Assembly: GCA_039914705.1 (NCBI GenBank)
Contig: JBDSOT010000039.1
Location: forward strand, 1-10,384
Length of the DNA stretch: 10,384 nt
Origin: JBDSTW01 sp039914705
Lineage (GTDB): Bacteria; Pseudomonadota; Gammaproteobacteria; SURF-13
Direction: 5' to 3'
Part shown: piece by piece, positions 1 to 6,962 of the stretch
Numbering within the stretch: the first letter of the stretch is position 1
Layout: the number at the start of each line of letters is the position of its first letter
Position numbers and translations under genes: made by a program
The notes under the pieces: generated by a model
The model's database searches: none
What the model saw: only the letters and a program-made list of their open reading frames with translations
What the model was told of the DNA's origin: nothing

Positions 1-662
1 AAGGCGGCATCGCGACGAAATACGTCGGCGGCCTGCGCAGCGATATTAGAACTCTGGCCGCGCTCGAACACCTTATTCACATTCGAGCCGATGCGCTGAC
101 TCAACATAACCTGTCTGCTGGCCAGGAACAGCTCTTCCGGCGTGGAGATATTTTTTTGGATAAGAAGTTGAACCAACTCCTCGGAGGCTATCGTCAATTT
201 CGGTGTCAGTTCGTTAATACTTTTAACGAAATCACTTAGTGATTTCAGCAACTCTTCATTGCTGAGGATAATCTGGCTGCCTGCATTCAACTCAGCCCAC
301 TGAGTTTCCACCTTTTTCAGATCAGCACTCACCTCACTGGGTGAAGGAGGCAGCTTGGTTACCGGATCGCCCTTTTTGAGGGTAGACAAGGTCTTTTCAA
401 ACTCTTTACTCGACTTCTTCAGGGAATCGAAGGTGCCGGTTCCGGTAATGGCCGCCTCGGCCTCTTTTGCGACCAGCTGCGAGAGCACGCGCAACTCACC
501 GGAGAGATAAAGGTATTGCTTGTCATAGTCGGCATAAGTACTGACTTTCACAAATGCCGCACCGGCAAGCCCCATGAAGGTTAAGAGCAGGGTGACAAGA
601 ATAATCAAGCCTTTATCAAGGGCCTGTATTTTAGCTGCTGTTTTTTGCGATACTGCTGGCAT
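1..662 (-). CDS. pilJ: Type IV pilus methyl-accepting chemotaxis protein PilJ, N-terminal part (cut by window edge)
   Basis: Inner-membrane receptor of the Pil-Chp system, which relays surface or pilus signals through PilI to the ChpA-type kinase. Only about the first 220 residues are present; the family is usually near 680, so the second membrane segment, HAMP and signalling domain lie outside the window. The start is the ATG at 662-660, with AGGAG (complement of 669-673) six bases upstream. Residues 1-17 are a short cytoplasmic tail, about 18-38 a clear hydrophobic membrane helix (GLIILVTLLLTFMGLAGAAF), and the rest a helical periplasmic region. Two stretches resemble the repeated PilJ sensor domain: YLSGELRVLSQLVAKEAEAA and, further on, SRQVMLSQRIGSNVNKVFER. 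It lies downstream of pilI after a 111-bp gap and is probably the fourth gene of the operon. Identification rests on the domain pattern plus the pilG-H-I context. An ordinary MCP is the alternative, but unlikely here. Confidence 0.93.
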   Translation of the reverse strand, partial: MPAVSQKTAAKIQALDKGLIILVTLLLTFMGLAGAAFVKVSTYADYDKQYLYLSGELRVLSQLVAKEAEAAITGTGTFDSLKKSSKEFEKTLSTLKKGDPVTKLPPSPSEVSADLKKVETQWAELNAGSQIILSNEELLKSLSDFVKSINELTPKLTIASEELVQLLIQKNISTPEELFLASRQVMLSQRIGSNVNKVFERGQSSNIAAQAADVFRRDAA

Positions 663-685
663 AGTAAACTCCTGGTTAAAGCCAA

Positions 686-700
686 TCCCCCTGTAGGGGA
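686..700. other. Short GC-rich inverted repeat in the pilI-pilJ gap
   Basis: TCCCC and GGGGA flank a five-base spacer (CTGTA), giving a perfect 5-bp stem. On the transcribed (minus) strand it lies between the pilI stop and the pilJ ribosome binding site. There is no T-run after it, so it does not look like a terminator. It may be a weak RNA hairpin or chance. Confidence 0.3.
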
Positions 701-773
701 GCAATTACGATTCGGTAATGGGTGCGGCCACTCGACTCACCCACTTGGGCTGTGATAGACCTCTAACGTAAAA

Positions 774-1316
774 CTAAACTGCGACCTGGAGAAATAAGGG
801 ACTGTGGGCGAGCCGTTGCATGCTGAAAACCTCCCACTGCCGTCCTTCCTGAACATAGGCCCCCTCCAGATATTCTACAGAGCTACCCGGTGAGGCAATC
901 TCGCTGGTAAATTCCTCTTCCATAAAATATTTCATTCCTAACACTTCATCGACAACCAGACCTGCAAACACATTCTCATGCTTGATAACCAGCACCCGGC
1001 TGCGCCGCCCAATCGCGTCTTGCTGCCTGCCGAGATACGACTGTAAATGAATGATGGGAAGCAAATTGCCGCGCACATTGGCAATACCCTTAAGCCAGGG
1101 CTTGGCACCCGGCACCGGCGATAAACTTGGGTAGGTCAGTATCTCGCGCATCTCCAGTAAGGGTGCCACGAGAAACCTGTCAGCTAAACGAAAGCCAATG
1201 CCGGACCAGGTTTTTTTAACGGCTACCTGCAAAGGTAAACCCACCGCATGCTGCCTGCTGCGCCGATCAAGATCGAGCAGCAGCGCCATGGGCGGTTTGC
1301 GGAAGGGGATCAGCAT
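774..1316 (-). CDS. pilI: Twitching motility protein PilI (CheW-like adaptor)
   Basis: Cytoplasmic adaptor that couples the PilJ receptor to the ChpA-type histidine kinase in type IV pilus chemotaxis. The 180 residues are essentially the length of Pseudomonas PilI (about 178). A CheW-like domain fills most of the protein: RLADRFLVAPLLEMREIL (about 43-60), the typical WLKGIANVRGNLLPIIHL core (74-91), and a later strand set with FAGLVVDEVLG (117-127). The start at 1316 has only a weak AGGG upstream. An ATG ten codons in is possible but has no better ribosome site. It begins 26 bases after the pilH stop, consistent with co-transcription, and is followed by pilJ. The order pilH-pilI-pilJ makes PilI much more likely than a flagellar CheW. 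Confidence 0.93.
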   Translation of the reverse strand: MLIPFRKPPMALLLDLDRRSRQHAVGLPLQVAVKKTWSGIGFRLADRFLVAPLLEMREILTYPSLSPVPGAKPWLKGIANVRGNLLPIIHLQSYLGRQQDAIGRRSRVLVIKHENVFAGLVVDEVLGMKYFMEEEFTSEIASPGSSVEYLEGAYVQEGRQWEVFSMQRLAHSPLFLQVAV

Positions 1317-1342
1317 AAGACGAGCACCCTGTACTGCATGGA

Positions 1343-1705
1343 CTAGCCTATCAACGCCTTTATCTTGGACATCAGCTCAGCCTCGTTCACCGGCTTGGTA
1401 ATGTAATCCTTGGCACCCTGCCTTATCCCCCAGATCTTGTCCGTCTCCTGATCCTTGGTGGTCACGATGATAACGGGAATAGAAGATGTTTCAGGGTTTT
1501 TGCTAATCTGGCGCGTGGCCTGAAAACCGCTCATGCCCGGCATCACCACATCCATCAGGATAAGATCAGGCTTTTCGACAGAGGCTGTCTTAATGCTCTG
1601 CTCGCCATCACCCACTGAAAAAGTTTCATGTTTGTGACGTTCGAGCATGGTTTTGAGGACATGTGTATCCGTCGGAGAATCATCCACAATCATTATGCGT
1701 GCCAT
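1343..1705 (-). CDS. pilH: Twitching motility response regulator PilH
   Basis: Stand-alone CheY-like receiver, 120 residues with no output domain. In Pseudomonas, PilH opposes PilG and is linked to pilus retraction or acts as a phosphate sink in the Pil-Chp pathway. The receiver signature is complete: acidic pair D8-D9 (IVDDSP), phospho-acceptor D52 in LMDVVMPGMSGF, T82 (IIIVTTKD), the aromatic switch Y101 and K104 (YITKP). The start at 1705 has AGGA in good position (GAGGAAATAATG). It follows pilG after an AT-rich gap of 137 bp and precedes pilI by 26 bases. PilH is separated from PilG by gene order, by its short N-terminus and by the PilH-like SPTDTHVLKTMLERHKHET segment. Confidence 0.94.
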   Translation of the reverse strand: MARIMIVDDSPTDTHVLKTMLERHKHETFSVGDGEQSIKTASVEKPDLILMDVVMPGMSGFQATRQISKNPETSSIPVIIVTTKDQETDKIWGIRQGAKDYITKPVNEAELMSKIKALIG

Positions 1706-1842
1706 TATTTCCTCGTTCCACTCAAATTCGTGTGTTTGTATTTTGTTTATTTATTGAAAATATTAATTTTGCAGCCAAGTTCGCACTCACTTACATATCA
1801 AAGGTAAATGCAAGGTTTGTACCATAGAATTTACGAAAATCG
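1706..1842 (-). promoter_or_regulatory. AT-rich pilG-pilH intergenic region
   Basis: These 137 bp between pilG and pilH are clearly richer in A and T than the genes around them, with long A/T-only runs around 1738-1770. The spacing is larger than a simple operon junction needs, so it could hold an internal promoter or mRNA processing site for pilH-I-J. I could not find a convincing pair of -35/-10 boxes or a terminator hairpin. Only the pilH ribosome site at its end is clear. Confidence 0.3.
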
Positions 1843-2274
1843 TCACTCGACCCTAACCACATGACGTTTAATGGCACCTAACAACTCTTCCCGGGTAAAC
1901 GGCTTGGTCAGGTACTGATCCGACCCTACAATGCGGCCGCGCGCACGGTCAAACAGACCATCCTTGCTGGATAACATAATAACTGGAGTCTTTTTAAATG
2001 CTTGATTATGTTTAATAAGTGCGCATGTTTGATAGCCATCCAGGCGCGGCATCATGACATCGACAAAGATAATACTCGGCCGTTGGTCGGCGATAATTGA
2101 TAAGGCCTCGAAACCATCCTCTGCTGTAATCACCTCGCAACCGGCCTTTTTTAACAGGACTTCTGCGGTACGACGTATGGTTTTGCTGTCGTCAATTACC
2201 ATGACCTTAAGCCCTTCAAGATTGGCTTCCTGATCCGGAACTATCATAGCTGCGTCAGAATTTAAGGTATACAT
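1843..2274 (-). CDS. pilG: Twitching motility response regulator PilG
   Basis: CheY-like receiver that in the Pil-Chp system promotes pilus extension and, in Pseudomonas, raises cAMP. The 143 residues carry an N-terminal extension of about 20 before the receiver, as in PilG (135 in Pseudomonas). Key residues are D28-D29 (VMVIDDSKTIRRTAEVLLKK), phospho-acceptor D72 in FVDVMMPRLDGYQTC, S102 (VIMLSSKDGLFDRARG) and K124 (YLTKPF). The stretch SKTIRRTAEVLLKKAGCEV is the PilG hallmark I relied on. The start at 2274 has AGGGG about ten bases upstream; an internal ATG at codon 10 is an alternative. It is the first gene of the minus-strand operon and is transcribed divergently from gshA. Confidence 0.95.
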   Translation of the reverse strand: MYTLNSDAAMIVPDQEANLEGLKVMVIDDSKTIRRTAEVLLKKAGCEVITAEDGFEALSIIADQRPSIIFVDVMMPRLDGYQTCALIKHNQAFKKTPVIMLSSKDGLFDRARGRIVGSDQYLTKPFTREELLGAIKRHVVRVE

Positions 2275-2358
2275 GCGCTTAGCACCCCTTCATAGCAAAA
2301 CACTTTAAGTAAAATAAAAAAAATATACAAGACTTATACCGCTAATATCTACGCTTTA

Positions 2359-2370
2359 TTTACCGGTAAA
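2359..2370. promoter_or_regulatory. Perfect 12-bp palindrome TTTACCGGTAAA, candidate operator
   Basis: The sequence equals its own reverse complement over 12 bases and sits in the middle of the divergent pilG/gshA region, just upstream (on the minus strand) of the AT-rich stretch that may be the pilG -10 region. Its size and position fit a binding site for a dimeric regulator. No regulator can be named from sequence alone. Confidence 0.4.
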
Positions 2371-2392
2371 CCCGGATTCATCGATTTGTTGT

Positions 2393-2412
2393 ATCATCGC
2401 TTTGCGCATGAT
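2393..2412. other. Stem-loop in the divergent region
   Basis: ATCATCGC, a TTT loop, then GCG-C-ATGAT form an 8-bp stem with one bulged C. No T-tract follows on either strand, so it is not an intrinsic terminator. It may be an operator-like inverted repeat or part of an untranslated leader. Confidence 0.3.
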
Positions 2413-2528
2413 GATTACTGCGGTTCTGCATCAATCGAGCCAATCAATCTTTGTTATGAAGCGCACCTGTGTGAACAGTCTAATAATGAAAAAATGACAA
2501 TTAGATTTTATCGGTGTAAAGGTGGTCG

Positions 2529-3851
2529 ATGAGCATTGAATCTCTGCATGGCGTACCGCATCTGACCACGGCCCTGAGTGGGCCTTTGCAATTGATAGAG
2601 GCACATCTGCTAAAGCATCAGGTGCGCATAGAATACTGGCTGCGCCAGCAGTGGCTTGCAACGCCCGCACCGTTTTACAGTTCGGTGGATCTGCGCAATG
2701 CAGGCTTCAAACTCGCGCCGGTTGACACCAACCTGTTTCCCGGCGGGTTCAATAACCTCAACCCCGCATTTCTGCCGCTGTGCATTCAGGCCATGCAGTC
2801 CGCCATTGAGCGCAGTTGTCCGCGTGCGGCGAAGGTGCTGCTCATCCCGGAAAATCACACGCGCAACGATTTTTACTGGGAGAGCGTGGCCACGTTGTGT
2901 GAGATTATTCATAAGGCCGGGTTTGATATACGCATCGGTTCTTGGCTAACTGAAACGGATCAGAGCAGGGAAATAAAGCTACCCTCAGGCCGCAGGCTGA
3001 ACGTGGAGCCGCTCCAGCGCAGCGGCAATCAGCTAAGCCTGCGCGGCTATACGCCGTGCATGATCCTGCTTAACAATGATCTCTCGGAAGGTCGGCCTGC
3101 CATCCTTGAAGATTTGGAACAACCGGTAATACCCGCACCTGCGCTGGGTTGGTCTAACCGTCTTAAATCGGATCACTTCGAACATTACCGGGCGGTGGCG
3201 GCCGAGTTCGCTGAACTGATCGACATCGATCCCTGGCTCATTGACCCCTTGTTTCGCCAGTGCGGCGAGATCAATTTCATGAAACGCGAGGGCGAGGACT
3301 GCCTGGCCAAGAATGTCGATGCCCTGCTGAATGCCATTCAGGTTAAATATGACGAATACGGCGTGGACAAAAAACCCTTCGTGGTGGTGAAGGCCGACGC
3401 CGGCACTTACGGCATGGGCATAATGAGCGTGTACAGCAGCGATGAAATCCGCGAACTCTCACGCAAACAACGCACCAAGATGTCGGCAGCAAAGGGCGGG
3501 CAAGAGGTGAGCAAGGTCATTATGCAGGAAGGTGTTTATACGCTGGAGAGCTGGGGCGAAGACGGCGTGGCCGAGCCGGTCGTTTACATGATCAACCATT
3601 ATGTAGTCGGCGGTTTTTACCGGGTGCACACTGAGCGCGGACGCCATGAAAACCTCAACGCACCGGGTATGTATTTTGAACCGCTGGCCTTCGTCGAGTC
3701 GTGCAATACGCCCGACCCGAATAAATCCCCGGACGCCAACCCGAACCGTTTTTATGCCTATGGCGTGATCGCGCGCCTTGCCGCCGTGGCCGCCGCGCGC
3801 GAGGCCCATACAATAACAACCGGCGAACTCCATCTGGAAAATCTGAATTGA
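2529..3851 (+). CDS. gshA: Glutamate-cysteine ligase, ferrooxidans-type
   Basis: Cytosolic ATP-dependent ligase making gamma-glutamylcysteine, the first step of glutathione synthesis. The 440 residues do not resemble E. coli GshA. They match what I know of the proteobacterial 'T. ferrooxidans type' family: PVDTNLFPGGFNNLNP (65-80), LLIPENHTRNDFYWESV (104-120), an NNDLSEGRPAILEDL block (182-196), the glycine-rich nucleotide-type segment FVVVKADAGTYGMGIMSV (284-301), and GGFYRVHTERGRHENLNAPG (361-380). It ends with an Ala-rich helix (about 412-426) and TITTGELHLENLN. The start at 2529 has a good AAAGGTGG site. The gene is followed after 50 bases by gshB, the second enzyme of the pathway, so the two are very likely one operon. 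The neighbouring gshB makes the assignment firm. The match to this specific family is from memory of its motifs, not from a search. Confidence 0.93.
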   Translation: MSIESLHGVPHLTTALSGPLQLIEAHLLKHQVRIEYWLRQQWLATPAPFYSSVDLRNAGFKLAPVDTNLFPGGFNNLNPAFLPLCIQAMQSAIERSCPRAAKVLLIPENHTRNDFYWESVATLCEIIHKAGFDIRIGSWLTETDQSREIKLPSGRRLNVEPLQRSGNQLSLRGYTPCMILLNNDLSEGRPAILEDLEQPVIPAPALGWSNRLKSDHFEHYRAVAAEFAELIDIDPWLIDPLFRQCGEINFMKREGEDCLAKNVDALLNAIQVKYDEYGVDKKPFVVVKADAGTYGMGIMSVYSSDEIRELSRKQRTKMSAAKGGQEVSKVIMQEGVYTLESWGEDGVAEPVVYMINHYVVGGFYRVHTERGRHENLNAPGMYFEPLAFVESCNTPDPNKSPDANPNRFYAYGVIARLAAVAAAREAHTITTGELHLENLN

Positions 3852-3901
3852 AATCCGCAAGATTTTCCTGCCGTTGCGTAACTGCTGTGTCTAAATAAAT
3901 T

Positions 3902-4882
3902 ATGCCCATCAAATTAGGGGTCGTTATGGACCCCATCGGCTCCATCAACATTAAAAAAGACAGCACCTTCGCCATGTTGCTGGAGGCACAGCGGCGCGGC
4001 TGGGAGATTCATTATATGGAGCAGGGTGATTTATGGCTGCGCGACGCGCGCTGCTCCGCGCGCATGCGTGCTTTGCGGGTTCACGACGATCCGCAACATT
4101 GGTTCGATTTGACCGATGCGCATGAGGCACCGCTTGATGAACTCGATGTCGTCCTCATGCGCAAAGACCCGCCGTTCGATATGGAATATATTTACACGAC
4201 CTATCTTCTGGAGCGCGCCGAGGCCGCCGGTGTGCTCATCGTAAACAAGCCACAAGCCTTGCGTGACGCCAATGAAAAACTTTTCGCATCGTGGTTTGCG
4301 CAATGCACGCCACCCACGCTGGTTACGCGCCGCGCAGATCAACTGCGCGCCTTCCTGGACGAGCATGCCGACATTATTTTAAAACCGCTGGATGGCATGG
4401 GTGGCGCCTCGGTGTTCCGTCTGCGCAAAGACGATCCCAACATCAGCGTAATCATCGAAACTCTGACCGCACATGCCAGCCGCTATACCATGGCACAGCG
4501 CTTCATTCCGCAAATCAGCGCGGGGGCACGGCCCGGCGACAAGCGCATCCTGATGATCGATGGCGAACCCATTCCTTACGCCATCGCGCGCATTCCGGCG
4601 CCTGGGGAAACGCGCGGCAATCTGGCCGCTGGCGGCCACGGCCAGGGCGTACCCTTGAACGAACGCGAACGCTGGATCTGCGCGCAAGTCGGTCCGACCC
4701 TGCGTGACAAAGGCCTGATGTTTGTCGGCCTTGATGTGATCGGCGATTACCTGACCGAGATCAACGTCACCAGCCCCACCTGCATCCGCGAACTGGACGC
4801 CCTGTACGGCCTGAACATCAGCGCGGTATTGTTGGATCGTATCGAAACGCGGCTTGCCGCTAAAGTTGCGGCTAACGGATGA
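3902..4882 (+). CDS. gshB: Glutathione synthetase
   Basis: ATP-grasp enzyme joining glycine to gamma-glutamylcysteine to make glutathione in the cytosol. The 326 residues compare with 316 in E. coli, and the N-terminus is nearly that of E. coli GshB (KLGVVMDPIGSINIKKD, then FAMLLEAQRRGWEIHYME, about 4-40). Other signatures are MRKDPPFDMEYIYTTYLLE (86-104), NKPQALRDANEKLF (115-128), the ATP-grasp glycine loop KPLDGMGGASVF (161-172) and the metal-binding end GLDVIGDYLTEINVTSPT (276-293). The start at 3902 is fixed by homology and by an in-frame TAA two codons upstream. There is no clear Shine-Dalgarno before it, so translation may depend on gshA upstream. In Pseudomonas the equivalent gene lies alone between pilG and tonB; here gshA has been added in front. 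Confidence 0.97.
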   Translation: MPIKLGVVMDPIGSINIKKDSTFAMLLEAQRRGWEIHYMEQGDLWLRDARCSARMRALRVHDDPQHWFDLTDAHEAPLDELDVVLMRKDPPFDMEYIYTTYLLERAEAAGVLIVNKPQALRDANEKLFASWFAQCTPPTLVTRRADQLRAFLDEHADIILKPLDGMGGASVFRLRKDDPNISVIIETLTAHASRYTMAQRFIPQISAGARPGDKRILMIDGEPIPYAIARIPAPGETRGNLAAGGHGQGVPLNERERWICAQVGPTLRDKGLMFVGLDVIGDYLTEINVTSPTCIRELDALYGLNISAVLLDRIETRLAAKVAANG

Positions 4883-4908
4883 TTAGTTACCGGCAGCGCC
4901 CGGCAGCC

Positions 4909-4918
4909 AACACGTGTT
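4909..4918. repeat. 10-bp palindrome AACACGTGTT between gshB and apbE
   Basis: A perfect 10-bp palindrome in the 52-bp gap between gshB and apbE, preceded by two copies of CCGGCAG ten bases apart (4890-4896 and 4900-4906). It could be a small operator or chance. There is no T-tract and no sign of a terminator. Confidence 0.25.
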
Positions 4919-4934
4919 AGTAATTTCTAGTTAA

Positions 4935-5978
4935 ATGAATGTGTTTAAACCCTACCTGTTAATTGCCTGTTGCGCACTACTGCTCGGCTCCTGCACTAAA
5001 TCCGAACCGTTATATCAGGAACAGATCTTCGCACTGGGTGCTCTGGTCGACATCAGCATCTGGGGTGCGAAACCTGCGCTGGCCCGGCAGGCGGCAGCCG
5101 CGCTAACCGAGGATTTTAATCGCGTCCACACCACTTGGCATGCCTGGCAACCCAGCGCGCTGACGCGCATTAATGAACAACTGGCCAGACCTGCGGCCTT
5201 TCCCGTGGCACCGGAGTTGATCCCGCTATTAATAAGTGCGCGCGAGTTGTCCCATGCCAGCAATGGACTATTTAATCCCGGTATCGGAAGATTGCTCGCG
5301 CTGTGGGGATTTCAGAGCGATGAGCGCCCTAATGGCCCGCCGCCCGCTGCCAAGGCTGTCGCCGCGCTTACGGCACAACACCCCAGCATGGACGATCTGC
5401 ATATCGAGGGCAATACACTACGCAGCACAAACCCCGCATTGCAGCTTGATATGGGCGCTATCGGCCAAGGTTACGCGGTGGACATTGCGATTGAACATTT
5501 GCGTCGGCTCGGCATCCAAAATGCCATTGTCAATGCTAGCGGCGACATCCGCGTGATCGGCAACCGCGGCGTGCGGCCCTGGCGCATCGGCATACGCGAC
5601 CCGCAGGGGCCGGGTATTATCGCCTCCATTGAGATGCAGGGCGACGAAAGCATCGTCACCTCGGGCGATTACGAGCGCTATTTCGAATATCAGGGCAAGC
5701 GTTATGCGCACATCCTCGACCCGCGCAGCGGCTATCCGGCAACCGGCGCACGTTCGATTACTGTATTGCACGGCAACGCCACTGTCGCCGACGCGGCAAG
5801 CACGGCCCTGATGGTCGCCGGCGAAACAGAATGGCGGCAGGTGGCGCGCGCCATGGGCATACAACAGGTCATGCGCATCGACCACGACGGCGGCGTGCAG
5901 ATCACACCCGTCCTGGCCAAGCGTCTGCGCTTCGAGATTAACCCGGTGCCAAGGGTTGAGATCGTCGCGCCGCTATGA
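4935..5978 (+). CDS. apbE: FAD:protein FMN transferase (ApbE), lipoprotein
   Basis: Attaches FMN from FAD covalently to a threonine in target proteins such as NqrC/RnfG-type FMN-binding domains. It acts on the periplasmic side. Residues 1-20 are a lipoprotein signal ending in lipobox LLGSC (C20), so it should be membrane-anchored and exported. The 347 residues match the family length. Motifs in order: LGALVDI (34-40), WQPSALTRIN (71-80), GLFNPGIGRLLALWGF (111-126), LDMGAIGQGYAVD (171-183), NASGDIRVIG (200-209), VTSGDYERYFEYQGKRY (241-257), HILDPRSGYPA (259-269) and the Mg-binding DxxxT in VADAASTAL (D286, T290). All appear intact. No good Shine-Dalgarno precedes the start. Its stop overlaps the NusG_II gene start (ATGATG/TGA), suggesting coupling. 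No FMN_bind target gene is visible in the window. Confidence 0.96.
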   Translation: MNVFKPYLLIACCALLLGSCTKSEPLYQEQIFALGALVDISIWGAKPALARQAAAALTEDFNRVHTTWHAWQPSALTRINEQLARPAAFPVAPELIPLLISARELSHASNGLFNPGIGRLLALWGFQSDERPNGPPPAAKAVAALTAQHPSMDDLHIEGNTLRSTNPALQLDMGAIGQGYAVDIAIEHLRRLGIQNAIVNASGDIRVIGNRGVRPWRIGIRDPQGPGIIASIEMQGDESIVTSGDYERYFEYQGKRYAHILDPRSGYPATGARSITVLHGNATVADAASTALMVAGETEWRQVARAMGIQQVMRIDHDGGVQITPVLAKRLRFEINPVPRVEIVAPL

Positions 5979-6346
5979 TGCCGCGCATCACCGTTGCCGA
6001 TTGCGCCGTCATTGCATTGGCGCTGGCCTTGCTGCCCTATCTTTATTTAACGTATTGGGGTGCGGCGACCCAAGGCGCGCAGGCGCGCATCCTGCGTGGT
6101 GGTGAACAAATTGCCTTGGTTTCCTTGCATGAACATAAACGCCTGAGCATTGAAGGCGAGCTGGGAACCAGCGAACTGGAGATTAAAGACGGCAAGATAC
6201 GCTTCATCAATTCGCCGTGCCGCAACCAACAATGCGTGCACAGTGGCTGGGTTTCGCTGGGCGGAGATTTTATTGCGTGTCTGCCGAACCGCATCAGTGT
6301 ACAAGTGGTCGGACGCGAGCCGCGTTTCGATTCGATTAATTTTTAA
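5975..6346 (+). CDS. NusG domain II-containing small membrane-anchored protein
   Basis: A 123-residue protein with one N-terminal hydrophobic helix (about 9-28) followed by an exported beta-rich domain of the NusG_II type. It is not the transcription factor NusG: KOW and NGN domains are absent. The diagnostic part is INSPCRNQQCVHSGWVSLGG followed by DFIACLPNRISVQVVG (78-113), which gives three conserved cysteines C82, C87 and C102 and the CLPN turn. In Firmicutes and some Proteobacteria, such proteins commonly sit next to apbE and Gx-transporter genes, as here. Their biochemical role is not established, and I infer only that they belong with periplasmic flavin or redox functions. The start overlaps the apbE stop by four bases (alternative ATG one codon later). 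The next gene begins within about 90 bases. Confidence 0.85.
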   Translation: MMPRITVADCAVIALALALLPYLYLTYWGAATQGAQARILRGGEQIALVSLHEHKRLSIEGELGTSELEIKDGKIRFINSPCRNQQCVHSGWVSLGGDFIACLPNRISVQVVGREPRFDSINF

Positions 6347-6431
6347 TATCTATTGTTCAGGAAAAACTACACAAGCTGGCGACGCTCTTAAAATTTTTGA
6401 ATGTTAGTCGTTGCCAATGGGTAAGCTAACC

Positions 6432-6962
6432 ATGATGACTATGCCGATTACCTTACAAACCACCCGCGATGACCATCTCATCGCCTGGCTCGCGGCGCTG
6501 GCAATCACCATCCACATCGCCGAAGGCATATTGCCCAGCCCGCTGCCCGGTATCAAACCTGGGCTGGCAAACGTCATCACTATTGCAGTGCTGCTGCGCT
6601 ACGGCTGGCGCATGGCGCTGTGGGTGTCGCTGCTACGCGTGCTGGCCGGCAGCCTGCTGCTCGGCACCTTTCTCTCGCCGGCATTTATCCTCAGCCTGAG
6701 CGGCGCATTGTGCAGTATCGCTATAATCGGCGCTGCCTACAGTCTGCGCAGATGGCTGCCCGGCCGCGGACTTGGACCACTCGGTTATAGTGTGCTCGCC
6801 GCCATGGCGCATATGGCGGGACAGTTTTGGATTGCCTACACCTTATTTATCCCACACCCCGGCCTGCTGCATTTACTACCGGTTCTAATGACCGCTGCGG
6901 TGATCTTTGGCATCGTGAGCGGTATTATTGCCAACGCCATGTTAACGAAGATACCCGCGTGA
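6432..6962 (+). CDS. Gx transporter family membrane protein (formerly 'heptaprenyl diphosphate synthase component I')
   Basis: Integral membrane protein of about 176 residues with five or six hydrophobic segments (about 16-36, 43-57, 62-80, 84-104, 117-140, 146-170). The signature is EGILPSPLPGIKPGLANVIT (31-50), the 'lPGiKlGLANi' motif of this family. The old name, heptaprenyl diphosphate synthase component I, comes from neighbouring genes and is not supported by any prenyl synthase motif. The family is now treated as a putative transporter of unknown substrate. The start is uncertain: TTG 6411, ATG 6417, ATG 6432 or ATG 6435 are all in frame. I chose 6432 because a GGGTAAG stretch lies seven bases upstream. 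It overlaps the tonB start (GTGA), so the two are probably translated together. It forms a unit with the apbE and NusG_II genes before it. Confidence 0.83.
   Translation: MMTMPITLQTTRDDHLIAWLAALAITIHIAEGILPSPLPGIKPGLANVITIAVLLRYGWRMALWVSLLRVLAGSLLLGTFLSPAFILSLSGALCSIAIIGAAYSLRRWLPGRGLGPLGYSVLAAMAHMAGQFWIAYTLFIPHPGLLHLLPVLMTAAVIFGIVSGIIANAMLTKIPA

Larger units (their letters stand above)
2275..2528. promoter_or_regulatory. Divergent pilG / gshA control region
   Basis: These 254 bp separate two divergent operons and carry no credible gene, so the promoters of both should be here. On the minus strand a GTATAAG/TATATT-like AT-rich stretch (about 2318-2340) is a possible -10 region for pilG. On the plus strand, TAATAAT near 2481-2487 could be a -10 for gshA, but no -35 at standard spacing is convincing. 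The region also holds a 12-bp palindrome and a bulged stem-loop, listed separately. The gshA ribosome site AAAGGTGG (2518-2525) closes it. Confidence 0.5.

Noticed and set aside
686..700. Intrinsic terminator between pilI and pilJ
   Set aside because: The stem is only 5 bp and no T-run follows on the minus strand.
2610..2912. Minus-strand open frame inside gshA
   Set aside because: A shadow of the conserved ligase reading frame, with no motif and no ribosome site.
5975..6346. Reading the NusG domain II protein as transcription factor NusG
   Set aside because: It has an N-terminal membrane helix and lacks the NGN and KOW domains. The cysteine/CLPN pattern is that of the exported NusG_II family.
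6411..6431. TTG start for the Gx transporter at 6411
   Set aside because: TTG is rare, no ribosome site precedes it, and several in-frame ATG codons follow within 21 bases. It is kept only as an alternative.
6827..6958. Upstream extension of the tonB reading frame to an ATG at 6827
   Set aside because: The extra 44 residues lie wholly inside the Gx transporter gene, have no TonB character and no ribosome site. GTG 6959 gives a normal cytoplasmic tail and membrane helix.
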